DNA from: Acidobacteriota bacterium
Lineage (GTDB): Bacteria; Acidobacteriota; Terriglobia; Terriglobales; Acidobacteriaceae
Direction of reading: 5' to 3'
Length of the DNA: 46,428 nt
Assembly: GCA_019244045.1 (NCBI GenBank)
Contig: JAFATF010000538.1
Coordinates: 1-46,428 of the forward strand
In this document: positions 33,526 through 41,709 of the stretch, piece after piece
How the letters are laid out: the number at the start of each line of letters is the position of its first letter
How positions within the stretch are numbered: position 1 is the first letter of the stretch
Program-made: the position numbers and the translations under genes
Notes under the pieces: generated by a model
The model's database searches: none
Told to the model about the DNA's origin: nothing
What the model saw: only the letters and a program-made list of their open reading frames with translations

Positions 33526-36285
33526 GTGCCTCGCGTCGTGAAACGGAGCAGTCTTTATCTGATGAACAGAACAGCCGGCGCTCTGGCCCGGGTAAAGCCA
33601 CGGCTCGATTGTGGTCGGGCTGGTCTCGTTATTCTTCTGCTCCTCCTAGTGGTTTCGCTTCTGGCACAAACCCCGTCGCATCCTGATCCCATCGATCCCC
33701 TGCCGCAAGATGCCGGGGCGGGGGGACTCAAGGAGATGTTGCTCCGTCTGCACACTACTGCGCGCCTGCTGCATACGACCGCGCATCCCGACGACGAGGA
33801 TGGTGCCATGCTTACCCTCGAATCTCGCGGCGAAGGCGTGACCGCCATGCTTTTAACCCTCAATCGCGGCGAAGGCGGCCAGAACAAAGTGGGCAGCAAC
33901 CTTTCCGACGTGCTCGGGGTTCTGCGCACGCTGGAGCTTGCCGCCTCAGACCGGTACTACGGAGTGGAGCAACGCTTCACGCGGGTAGCCGATTTTGGCT
34001 TCTCGAAAAATCCGGAAGAGACCTTCGAGCAATGGCAGGGGCACGACATTGTTTTAGGGGACATGGTGCGGGTCATCCGTAGTTTCCGCCCGGACGTGAT
34101 TGTGTCCCGTTTTGGGGGTAGCGAGCGTGATGGTCATGGCAATCATCAGGCATCGGGAATCATTTCAAAGGAGGCGTTCCGGGCCGCTGCCGATGCCAAG
34201 CGTTTTCCCGACCAGATCAAGTCAGGACTATTGCCTTGGCAGGCAAAAAAGCTCTATATCGATAACGTGTGTCCTTTCCGCAGCAATGAGTGCGACGCCA
34301 AAAATTACACGCTGCGCCTGAGCACGGGGGACAGCAATTCCGCGCTCGGCACTTCCTACGCCGACTTCGCCATGGAGGGCCTAAAACATCAGCTTTCGCA
34401 GGGCGCTGGCGTATGGTCGTTGAACCCCGGTCCGCACTACGCGTTTTACAAGCTGATCGAATCGGACCTGTCGCCGACGACCGACAACACAGGCCATGAA
34501 AGGGATTATTGGGACGGAATCGACACAAGTTTGCCTGGCTTGGCGGATCGCTTGGCTGGCGAGGAAGCGAAGGTGCCGTTTTTGCGGCCGGCACTGCAGC
34601 AATTGCAGGAGGAAGTCGAGCGGGCCGTTGCGGCAGCGACTCGAGATCCAGAATCGGCCACCGCACCGCTGATCGCTGGCCTGCAAGCGGTGCGCACTTT
34701 AGAGAGGAAGCTCACGGCGGCCAGTGTTTCTGAGGCCGGGAAGAATGCCATTTTTCCGGATCTTGTCACCAAGGAACAGCAGTTCGAGAAAGCTGTCAAT
34801 CTCGCAGCCGGAATTTCCCTCAAGGTCTCAGTCAATTCTCCTGCCGCGCCCAATCCAGATGACGCCTTTATGGCCGTCCCCGGCCAGTCCTTTAAACTGG
34901 ACACCATGCTCACCGACCATGGTGCAACGGAACAATCCATCGTTTTAGATTTGCCAGCCGGCTGGAAGGCGGTTGAAGAACAGCGTCAGGCGACGAAGAC
35001 CGGGGGTAATCACGTTCTGCATATTGGGTTCCACGTGCAGGTTCCTGCCGCTGCGGAATACACCCGTCCCTATTGGCATCGCGATGACCCTGAAACCCAA
35101 AGTGTCAACATCATCGACGACCCCCGTTTCGTCACCCTGCCTTTCCCGCCTCCTCCGGTAAGGGCCCATGCCGCGTACACGCTCGAGGGAGGAAGCGGAA
35201 CGGTGCAGGCCATAGCGTTCAGCAGGTTCATGGAAAATGGCGTGGAGCGCGAGCGTGCGGTTGCAGTCGCGCCTGCCTTCTCGATTGCGCTGGAACCAGG
35301 AACGGACGTTATCAGCACCAACCACGCCGGCGCTACGCAGGTCAACGTAGGCGTACGCAGCAACATTGTCACGTCGTCCAGCGCGAGATTACGTCTCGAT
35401 TTGCCCTCAGGCTGGAAAGCGCAGCCCGAGGTCGAAACCGTCACCTTTCAGAAGCCGGGGCAGTCCAAGCAGTTCCGGTTCAAAGTCACACCTGCCGATC
35501 TCCGCCAAACGCGTCATCAGCTCAAGGCCGTACTCGACTATGAGGGCAAGTCTTACACGCAGGGCTATACGGTGATCACGCGGCCCGACCTCGATACCTT
35601 CTATTATTACCAGCCGGCTATCCAGCGCGTCAGCATCGTCGACCTGCACGTTCTGCCCAGCTTAAAGGTGGGCTATATCATGGGAGCGGGGGACGATATT
35701 CCTACTGTACTCAAGCAGATCGGCATCGACGTGAGCTTGCTCCCGCCCGAGAGCTTGGCGAGCGACGACCTGAGCGGGTACGGAGCCATCATTCTTGGCA
35801 TTCGGACTTATGACACTCAGAAGGATGTCATCGCCAACAACAAGAAGCTGCTCGATTACGTCGCCAACGGCGGAACCCTGATGGTTCAGTACGAGACTGG
35901 GGTCAGCGACTTCAACAGCGGTCATTTCACCCCTTATCAGGCGGAGCTAAGCCGCGCCCGTGTCTCTGTTGAGCAGGCGCCGGTTGCGATGCTGGCGCCT
36001 GACAACCCCGTCTTTCATTATCCCAACCAGATTACGCTAAGGGATTTCGAAGGCTGGGTGCAGGAGCGCGGTTTGTATTTTATGGATCATTGGGATGATC
36101 ACTTCCAGCCGCTGCTCTCATCTCACGATCCCGGCGAGCCGTCGCAAGATGGTGGATTGCTGATCGCGCAGTACGGTAAAGGTACGTACATCTACAACGC
36201 GTACGCGTTCTTCCGCCAATTGCCGGCCGGCGTTCCTGGCGCGATTCGCCTGTACGTGAACTTGTTGAGTGCGGGGAAGAAGTAG
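33526..36285 (+). CDS. Large secreted PIG-L-family deacetylase-like protein
   Basis: A 919-residue protein with an N-terminal membrane anchor or signal (about residues 33-48). The PIG-L (LmbE-like) domain spans about 75-290: TTAHPDDEDGAML gives the AHPDDE zinc site at 86-91, with the third ligand likely in GHGNHQASG. The middle has beta-sandwich segments (VLDLPAGWKAVEEQ and LRLDLPSGWKAQPEV are repeats of one fold). The C-terminal 200 residues resemble a GATase-like fold (SGYGAIILGIRTYDTQKDVIANN, YVANGGTLMVQYETG). PIG-L enzymes remove N-acetyl groups from GlcNAc-type sugars. GTG 33526 has AGGGAGAGA upstream. It stands just after the kinase terminator and may be an independent transcript. Confidence 0.88.
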   Translation: MPRVVKRSSLYLMNRTAGALARVKPRLDCGRAGLVILLLLLVVSLLAQTPSHPDPIDPLPQDAGAGGLKEMLLRLHTTARLLHTTAHPDDEDGAMLTLESRGEGVTAMLLTLNRGEGGQNKVGSNLSDVLGVLRTLELAASDRYYGVEQRFTRVADFGFSKNPEETFEQWQGHDIVLGDMVRVIRSFRPDVIVSRFGGSERDGHGNHQASGIISKEAFRAAADAKRFPDQIKSGLLPWQAKKLYIDNVCPFRSNECDAKNYTLRLSTGDSNSALGTSYADFAMEGLKHQLSQGAGVWSLNPGPHYAFYKLIESDLSPTTDNTGHERDYWDGIDTSLPGLADRLAGEEAKVPFLRPALQQLQEEVERAVAAATRDPESATAPLIAGLQAVRTLERKLTAASVSEAGKNAIFPDLVTKEQQFEKAVNLAAGISLKVSVNSPAAPNPDDAFMAVPGQSFKLDTMLTDHGATEQSIVLDLPAGWKAVEEQRQATKTGGNHVLHIGFHVQVPAAAEYTRPYWHRDDPETQSVNIIDDPRFVTLPFPPPPVRAHAAYTLEGGSGTVQAIAFSRFMENGVERERAVAVAPAFSIALEPGTDVISTNHAGATQVNVGVRSNIVTSSSARLRLDLPSGWKAQPEVETVTFQKPGQSKQFRFKVTPADLRQTRHQLKAVLDYEGKSYTQGYTVITRPDLDTFYYYQPAIQRVSIVDLHVLPSLKVGYIMGAGDDIPTVLKQIGIDVSLLPPESLASDDLSGYGAIILGIRTYDTQKDVIANNKKLLDYVANGGTLMVQYETGVSDFNSGHFTPYQAELSRARVSVEQAPVAMLAPDNPVFHYPNQITLRDFEGWVQERGLYFMDHWDDHFQPLLSSHDPGEPSQDGGLLIAQYGKGTYIYNAYAFFRQLPAGVPGAIRLYVNLLSAGKK

Positions 36286-36407
36286 GTTCACCCGTTCGTA
36301 GTGCGCCGCTGGCAGCCTCCCTCGGCGAGAGTTGAAGTTCGCTTTCAACGCCACTCGGGCTCCGCGGTCAAGCGATGGAGCAAACCTAATGAATTCAAGG
36401 CGACCCA

Positions 36408-37901
36408 GTGTTCGCTAGCTCGCGCCAATCCTCTGATGAATCTGCTGAACTGGTTCGTGGTGTCGGCCTAGGCAGCGCCACCGCGTTGAACATGATCGAG
36501 ATGATCGGCATCGGTCCGTTCATCACCGTGCCCTTAATGGTCAGTGCCAGCGGCGGGCCACAGGCCATGCTGGGGTGGATCTTGGGGGCAGGTTTTGCCA
36601 TGTGCGACGGCCTGATCTGGGCCGAGCTGGGTGCGGCCATGCCCGGCTCCGGTGGTTCTTATCGCTACTTAAATGAGATTTACGGTCCGAAGACCCTGGG
36701 CCGGCTCATCTCTTTCCTTTACATCTGGCAGCTGTCTTTTAGCGCCCCTATGTCGATCGCCAGCGGCTGCATCGGACTCTCGCAGTATGCCGCATATTTC
36801 TGGCCCGGCTTGGATCACACCTATACCGCTCGCAATTTCAGCCTTGCTCTGCCGGTGCTGGGAAAGCTCGAAATCAGGTGGCTGCTCTCGACGGCAACCT
36901 TGGTGGCGATTGCCTCAGCCCTATTTGCCGTCGTTCTTCTGTACCGACGGATTACCACCATTGGCTGGTTATCCAAGTTGATGTGGGCCGTGGTGATGGG
37001 GACGTTGTTGTGGATCATTTTTGCGGGGCTTACGCATTTCAATGCCGGACGTGCTTTCAGTTTTCCCCCGGGCGCCTTCTCCCCGTCAAAACCCTTCTTT
37101 CGCGGCATGGGATCGTCGATGCTGTATGCCGCCTATCTGTATTGGGGCTATTACAACGTGTGCTTCATCGGCGGCGAGGTCAAGGATCCGGCTAAGACAA
37201 TCCCGCGCGCTCTGCTGCTATCTATTTTGCTGGTCGCTGGTCTATACATCGTGATGAACCTCAGCATCTTGGGGGTAATTCCCTGGCAGGAACTCGATCG
37301 CGCCGCCAGATCTAACGCCGGGCTCTATACCATGTCAATTTTTATGCGGAGGATCTACGGCGCCTGGGCCGCTTATTTGGTAACTGGGCTGCTGATCGTC
37401 GCGGCTTTTGCTTCGGTTTTTTCACTGATGCTCGGCTACTCGCGCGTGCCCTACGCGGCCGCCCGCGACGGCAACTATTTCAAGATCTTTGCTCGCCTTC
37501 ATTCTGACTACCGCTTCCCACATGTTTCCCTCATCGCGCTCGGCCTAGTCGCGGGTCTGTTCTGCTTTTTCAGTCTGGCCGATGTGATTGCCGCCCTGGT
37601 CGTCATTCGCATCTTATTACAGTTCCTGGTGCAGGCAATCGGTGCCATTGTGCTCCGCATTCGTCGCCCCGATCTCCCGCGGCCTTTCCGCATGTGGCTT
37701 TATCCATTGCCTGCCCTGGCAGCGTCGGCGGGATTCATTTTCGTCTTATTTTCGCGCACCAATTCGATGAAGCAGATTCGTTATGCCGCTCTCATCCTCA
37801 TCAGCGGGCTTATCATTTATTTTGTACGCGCGTGGCGCACCAGTGAGTGGCCCTTTCGACAGGTAACGGCAGTGCCGGCGCGAAATGCCCGCCTCTCCTG
37901 A
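36408..37901 (+). CDS. APC-superfamily amino acid permease
   Basis: A 497-residue inner-membrane transporter with about twelve helices. The first helix contains GLGSATALNMIEMIGIGPFITVP, the unwound glycine-rich substrate site of APC permeases (GIGPF in place of GxGIF), and GSGGSYRYLNEIYGP is the conserved loop. The FIGGEVKDPAKTIPRAL stretch is the usual cytoplasmic loop of this family. It probably takes up an amino acid or polyamine by cation symport; the substrate cannot be told. The start is GTG 36408 with AAGG upstream. The next gene (MFS) overlaps its end by 17 bases, so they are co-transcribed. Confidence 0.88.
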   Translation: MFASSRQSSDESAELVRGVGLGSATALNMIEMIGIGPFITVPLMVSASGGPQAMLGWILGAGFAMCDGLIWAELGAAMPGSGGSYRYLNEIYGPKTLGRLISFLYIWQLSFSAPMSIASGCIGLSQYAAYFWPGLDHTYTARNFSLALPVLGKLEIRWLLSTATLVAIASALFAVVLLYRRITTIGWLSKLMWAVVMGTLLWIIFAGLTHFNAGRAFSFPPGAFSPSKPFFRGMGSSMLYAAYLYWGYYNVCFIGGEVKDPAKTIPRALLLSILLVAGLYIVMNLSILGVIPWQELDRAARSNAGLYTMSIFMRRIYGAWAAYLVTGLLIVAAFASVFSLMLGYSRVPYAAARDGNYFKIFARLHSDYRFPHVSLIALGLVAGLFCFFSLADVIAALVVIRILLQFLVQAIGAIVLRIRRPDLPRPFRMWLYPLPALAASAGFIFVLFSRTNSMKQIRYAALILISGLIIYFVRAWRTSEWPFRQVTAVPARNARLS

Positions 37902-39174
37902 TATGACGGATTCGATCGAAATCCCGGTCCCGGCTTCTCGAGCGTCGGCATCCTCGACTTCGGCCCTGGCGCCTCTGCGAGAACCACTGTTCCGTTCGCT
38001 CTGGATCGCTGCGGTTATCTCCTATACCGGTACCTGGATGCAGAACGTTGGCGCCGGCTGGCTCATGACCACACTGACTATGTCTCCCTTCATGGTGGGC
38101 CTGGTACAGGCGGCCGCAACCTTGCCGGTATTTTTAGTGATTCTCCCCGCCGGGGCTTTAGCCGACATGGTCGATCGCCGCCGCCTGCTGCTCCTGGCCC
38201 AGAGCTGGATGGTGTTTGCTTCCGGCACGCTCGGCGTGCTTACGCTGCTGCACGCGGTTACTCCGTGGATTCTTCTGCTATTCACGTTTCTTCTTGGCTT
38301 AGGCGCAGTGATGAACGATCCGGCCTGGCAAGCGATTACACCGGAGATTGTTTCCAGCGAGCAGCACGCTTCGGCTGTCGCTCTGAATTCAGCCGGCTTC
38401 AATGTGGCGCGTGCAGTGGGTCCGGCCGTGGGCGGACTTATCGTTGCGGCCGCAGGCTGCGGAACCACGTTTTTGCTTAATGCGCTCTCTTTTTTTGGCG
38501 TCATTCTCTTCTTGTATCACTGGAAGCGGCGGCCGAATGGCGGTGTTCGCAGCCAGCGCGTCCTTTACGCCATACAGACCGGCTTTCACTATGTGCGGCA
38601 GTCCTCGCTGGTGCAATCGGTGTTGATCCGGACCGCCACCTTCAGCTTGGCCGCAAGTGCGATCTGGGCCTTGCTTCCCATCATCGCCCGCCCCCATGGG
38701 GCCACCGGGTACGGGTTTTTGCTGGCATGTTTCGGTAGTGGCGCATTGTCCGGGGCGGCGATTCTGCCGCGGGTAAAACGGCGGATGTCGGTGGATGGAG
38801 TCGTGGGATTTGCCATTGTCTTGTTCGCCGCCGCTACCTTTGCCGCGGGCGTGGTACATCGATTTTCCCCCCTTTGCATCGTCTTGTTCGCCGGCGGGAT
38901 CGCTTGGATTGCAATCCTAGCTTGTTTGAATGTTGCAGCGCAGACCATGTCGCCGGATTGGGTTCGCGCCCGCTGCCTGTCGATGTATCTGCTGGTTCTG
39001 CAAGGAGGCATGGCGCTTGGCAGCACTCTCTGGGGTGCCCTGGCCAGTAAGATTGGGGTGCCGGCCGCCCTGTTGTGCTCGGCCCTGACATTGATCGCCG
39101 GCCTGGTCTCCATTCGCCGTCATCGCCTCACCGCCCGCGACCTTGCCATGGCTCCGTCCGTCGTACGCGATTAA
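37885..39174 (+). CDS. MFS transporter (DHA3/EntS-like)
   Basis: A 429-residue major facilitator superfamily protein with about eleven or twelve helices. The N-terminal PLFRSLWIAAVISYTGTWMQNVGAGWLM and the motif-A-like loop GALADMVDRRRLLLLAQ are typical of the MFS_3 (EntS-like) exporters. DPAWQAITPEIVSSEQHASAVALNS is a characteristic loop of that group. The substrate is likely a small organic molecule or siderophore-like compound; this is unknown. The start is ATG 37885, inside the preceding permease gene; an ATG at 37903 is also possible. No obvious biosynthetic gene cluster adjoins it. Confidence 0.85.
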   Translation: MPASPDMTDSIEIPVPASRASASSTSALAPLREPLFRSLWIAAVISYTGTWMQNVGAGWLMTTLTMSPFMVGLVQAAATLPVFLVILPAGALADMVDRRRLLLLAQSWMVFASGTLGVLTLLHAVTPWILLLFTFLLGLGAVMNDPAWQAITPEIVSSEQHASAVALNSAGFNVARAVGPAVGGLIVAAAGCGTTFLLNALSFFGVILFLYHWKRRPNGGVRSQRVLYAIQTGFHYVRQSSLVQSVLIRTATFSLAASAIWALLPIIARPHGATGYGFLLACFGSGALSGAAILPRVKRRMSVDGVVGFAIVLFAAATFAAGVVHRFSPLCIVLFAGGIAWIAILACLNVAAQTMSPDWVRARCLSMYLLVLQGGMALGSTLWGALASKIGVPAALLCSALTLIAGLVSIRRHRLTARDLAMAPSVVRD

Positions 39175-39243
39175 GGCACAAGTTGTCCAACTGTGTGTGC
39201 CATTTCCCTCTAGACCGCTAAGACCTGCGACCATGGAGGTGCG

Positions 39244-39294
39244 ATGAACGGAATGCGGTATTCTTCCAGACGTCTTTGCACGGGATTCGCGTGA
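39244..39294 (+). CDS. Short leader ORF coupled to the cyclodeaminase gene
   Basis: A 16-residue frame (MNGMRYSSRRLCTGFA) with an excellent ribosome binding site, GGAGGTG just upstream of ATG 39244. Its TGA (39292-39294) overlaps the GTG start of the next gene as GTGA. The next gene has no good ribosome binding site of its own, so ribosomes finishing the leader could restart there. The peptide resembles no known leader. A chance arrangement is possible. Confidence 0.45.
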   Translation: MNGMRYSSRRLCTGFA

Positions 39295-40223
39295 ACCTCC
39301 TGACGGAAGATGATGTTAAAGCCCGGCTCGACCCCGCGCGCCTGGTCGGGGTCATCGAAGAGGCCTTTCGCAGCCGTTATCCGCACACCCTAATTCCTTT
39401 ACGCACGCAAATGCGCTTGTCCGGCGCTGTTCTTCTCATCATGCCTTGTTATGACCGCCAGGATCGTAGCCTGGGCATGAAGCTGATTACGGTTATCGAT
39501 ACTCCTCCTACTCCGGAAGAAAAGATTCAGGCCACGTATCTTGTCTTGGACCCCACGACCGGCAAACCCACGGCAAGCGTGTCGGCTGCCTATCTCACCG
39601 ACCTCCGCACCGCAGCCGCTTCGGCGGTCGCCACTAAGTATCTGGCGCGTGAAGACGTTCGCGTGCTTGGTATCTTTGGCACCGGGCGGCAGGCACGGTC
39701 GCACCTGCGCGTTCTGCGGCTGGTGCGAAATTTTGAACGATTTCTCGTCTGCGGCAGTAATCCGGGGCAAAGCCGCGAATTTGCCCAGGAAATGGCACGC
39801 GAACTGGCCGCAACCGTCGAGTCGGTTTATTCCCGTACATGTGCCGCAGAGTCGGACGTGCTCTGTACCTGTACCACCGCCGCCAGGCCGCTTTTCGATG
39901 GAGACTTACTGCGTCCCGGCACACACATCAATGCGATCGGCGCTTTCCAACCTAACACTCGTGAGGTCGACAGTGTCACCGTGCTCCGTTCTAGAGTTGT
40001 GGTCGATACCTACGACGGCGTGTTGGCCGAAGCTGGTGACCTGCTCATCCCCCTGGCGGAAGGAGTCATCGCACGAGGACATATTCTGGCCGATCTGCAC
40101 GAACTGCTGCTGGGCAAAAAACTGGTTCGTCGCAATGCGCGGGAGATCACGATGTTCAAGAGCGTAGGTGTGGCCCTCGAGGACCTCGCTGCTGCCGAAC
40201 TGCTGGCAGGCGAAAACAAATGA
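39291..40223 (+). CDS. Ornithine cyclodeaminase/mu-crystallin family protein
   Basis: A 310-residue enzyme. The NAD(P)-binding site is GIFGTGRQARSHLRVL, and the family marks LTEDDVKARLDPARL at the start, PTASVSAAYLTDLRTAAASAVATKYL before the nucleotide site, HINAIGAFQPNTREVD, and SVGVALEDLAAAELL at the end are all clear. Members reductively deaminate amino acids (ornithine to proline, alanine dehydrogenase) or reduce cyclic imines; the exact substrate is open. GTG 39291 is chosen because it starts directly at the conserved LLTEDDV region and is overlapped by the leader TGA; a TTG at 39276 would add five residues. Confidence 0.87.
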   Translation: MNLLTEDDVKARLDPARLVGVIEEAFRSRYPHTLIPLRTQMRLSGAVLLIMPCYDRQDRSLGMKLITVIDTPPTPEEKIQATYLVLDPTTGKPTASVSAAYLTDLRTAAASAVATKYLAREDVRVLGIFGTGRQARSHLRVLRLVRNFERFLVCGSNPGQSREFAQEMARELAATVESVYSRTCAAESDVLCTCTTAARPLFDGDLLRPGTHINAIGAFQPNTREVDSVTVLRSRVVVDTYDGVLAEAGDLLIPLAEGVIARGHILADLHELLLGKKLVRRNAREITMFKSVGVALEDLAAAELLAGENK

Positions 40224-40353
40224 TCGACCGTTAACTACTTGCCGGGTCAGGTTACGGGCAGAGCAAACGAAATCAAGAGGGGCTTTGCCTCATCGACAAG
40301 ATCTAACCTACTCAAGTCAAGGAAGACTTGCACGCCCCATGTGGCGCCAGAAA

Positions 40354-40426
40354 CCGTGGTCGAGTGCTTCAGGGCAGTTGAAAAAACCAGTTGAGTTTTG
40401 CTCGTGGCACCCTTTGGCGACCACGG
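40354..40426. repeat. 9-bp inverted repeat upstream of TPR/ClC genes
   Basis: CCGTGGTCG (40354-40362) and CGACCACGG (40418-40426) are perfect reverse complements with a 55-base loop. A GGCGCC lies just outside the left arm and another overlaps the right arm's end, which could lengthen the stem. It lies in the 289-base spacer before the TPR gene; the rest of the spacer looks empty. Confidence 0.5.
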
Positions 40427-40512
40427 CGCCTTTGGGCGCAGTTCTAGTGAATTGGAAATACGGCTGCCCGTCTGCCTCTGAATTCGCTCTGAGCAGCTTG
40501 GTTTAGTATGGA

Positions 40513-41709
40513 ATGGTGTCGGCCAACGATACGATGGGGCTGGGGACGGAGAATTCTGTCCCCAGCGGGCGCCGCGAAGCCCTGATCTTGTTTACGCTGC
40601 TTGCCATTAGCATCAGCGCACTTGCTGCCGTCAGTGCCTTGGTGAGTCGCTTCGAGGCCTGGCAAAACCGGCTGGCGCAGCACATGAAGCAACAGGGTGA
40701 GCTCGCTTTCGCGGCTGGGCAATCCAGCCTGGCAATCACCTTTTTTCGCTCCGCCCTGACGTTTAGCCGCAATGATCCGGTTGCGCTGCTTAAGCTAGCC
40801 GAATGCTTGAGGGCGGAAAACCGACTGGATGAGTCCGAGGCTTACCTGCACACGCTTTGGGACCGCGAACCACAGGATGCGACCGTTAACCTGGAGCTAG
40901 CTCGCCTCGCGACTCGCCGCGGTCAGATCAACGACGCCCTTCGCTATTACCATAATGCCATTTACGGCATCTGGAGTAGTGCTCCCCTTCACAATCGAAT
41001 TGCTGCCCGATTCGAAGTCATCGAATTTCTACTCCGGCAGAATGCTGTCCCCCAGGCGCAATCGGAACTGATCGCCATGCAGCCCGACCTTCCACCCAAC
41101 TCTCACCTGCATACAAGGGTCGCTGAGTTGTTCCAGAGTATCGGCGACAACCGCGATGCCGAGAGTGAGTTTCAGTTGGCGCTTAAGTTGGATCGTCGCA
41201 ATGTTCCTGCCGCTGCCGGGGCGGGCAGAGCCGCATTTCGCCTGGGCCACTACCGCACGGCAATTCTTTATCTCGACGCGGCCGTGGCCAAGGCTCGACC
41301 TGATCAGGAAACCGAGGACATGCTCGAAAGCGCCCGCCTTGTCTTGGCCACCGATCCCTTTTTGCGAAACCTCTCGGCAATCGAGCGAGAGGAACGCATC
41401 TTAAGAGCCTATCGCGCTGCCAGTCTTCGACTCGAGAGTTGCAGGAAAGCTCAATCAGCGGCGCCAACGAGTGCTGGCCTCAATGGTGCGCCTTCAAGCA
41501 CGCCTCTCGAGAATCTGGTCGCCCGTGAACGGCAGCTGCGCTCCCAAATGCGTCCCGCGCTGCTGGACAGGAATCCTGAACTGCCCGCCGCCGCCATGAG
41601 CTTTGCCTTCGAGGTGGAAGATGAGACGGCACAGCTTTGCGGCGACCCTGCCCCCCTTGACCGGGCCCTCCTTCTGATTGCCCGCAATCGCGAAGGAGTC
41701 GAACGATGA
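40513..41709 (+). CDS. Membrane-anchored TPR protein
   Basis: A 398-residue protein with one membrane helix at about residues 22-44 and a TPR-type helical repeat region at about 55-290 (for example AGQSSLAITFFRSALTFSRNDPVALLKLAECLRAENRLDESEAYL). The C-terminal part is polar. It most likely serves as a protein-binding platform, with the repeat region outside the cytoplasm, although the orientation is uncertain. The stop overlaps the ClC start (ATGA at 41706-41709), so the two are translationally coupled. A direct link between TPR protein and channel is unproven. Confidence 0.8.
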   Translation: MVSANDTMGLGTENSVPSGRREALILFTLLAISISALAAVSALVSRFEAWQNRLAQHMKQQGELAFAAGQSSLAITFFRSALTFSRNDPVALLKLAECLRAENRLDESEAYLHTLWDREPQDATVNLELARLATRRGQINDALRYYHNAIYGIWSSAPLHNRIAARFEVIEFLLRQNAVPQAQSELIAMQPDLPPNSHLHTRVAELFQSIGDNRDAESEFQLALKLDRRNVPAAAGAGRAAFRLGHYRTAILYLDAAVAKARPDQETEDMLESARLVLATDPFLRNLSAIEREERILRAYRAASLRLESCRKAQSAAPTSAGLNGAPSSTPLENLVARERQLRSQMRPALLDRNPELPAAAMSFAFEVEDETAQLCGDPAPLDRALLLIARNREGVER

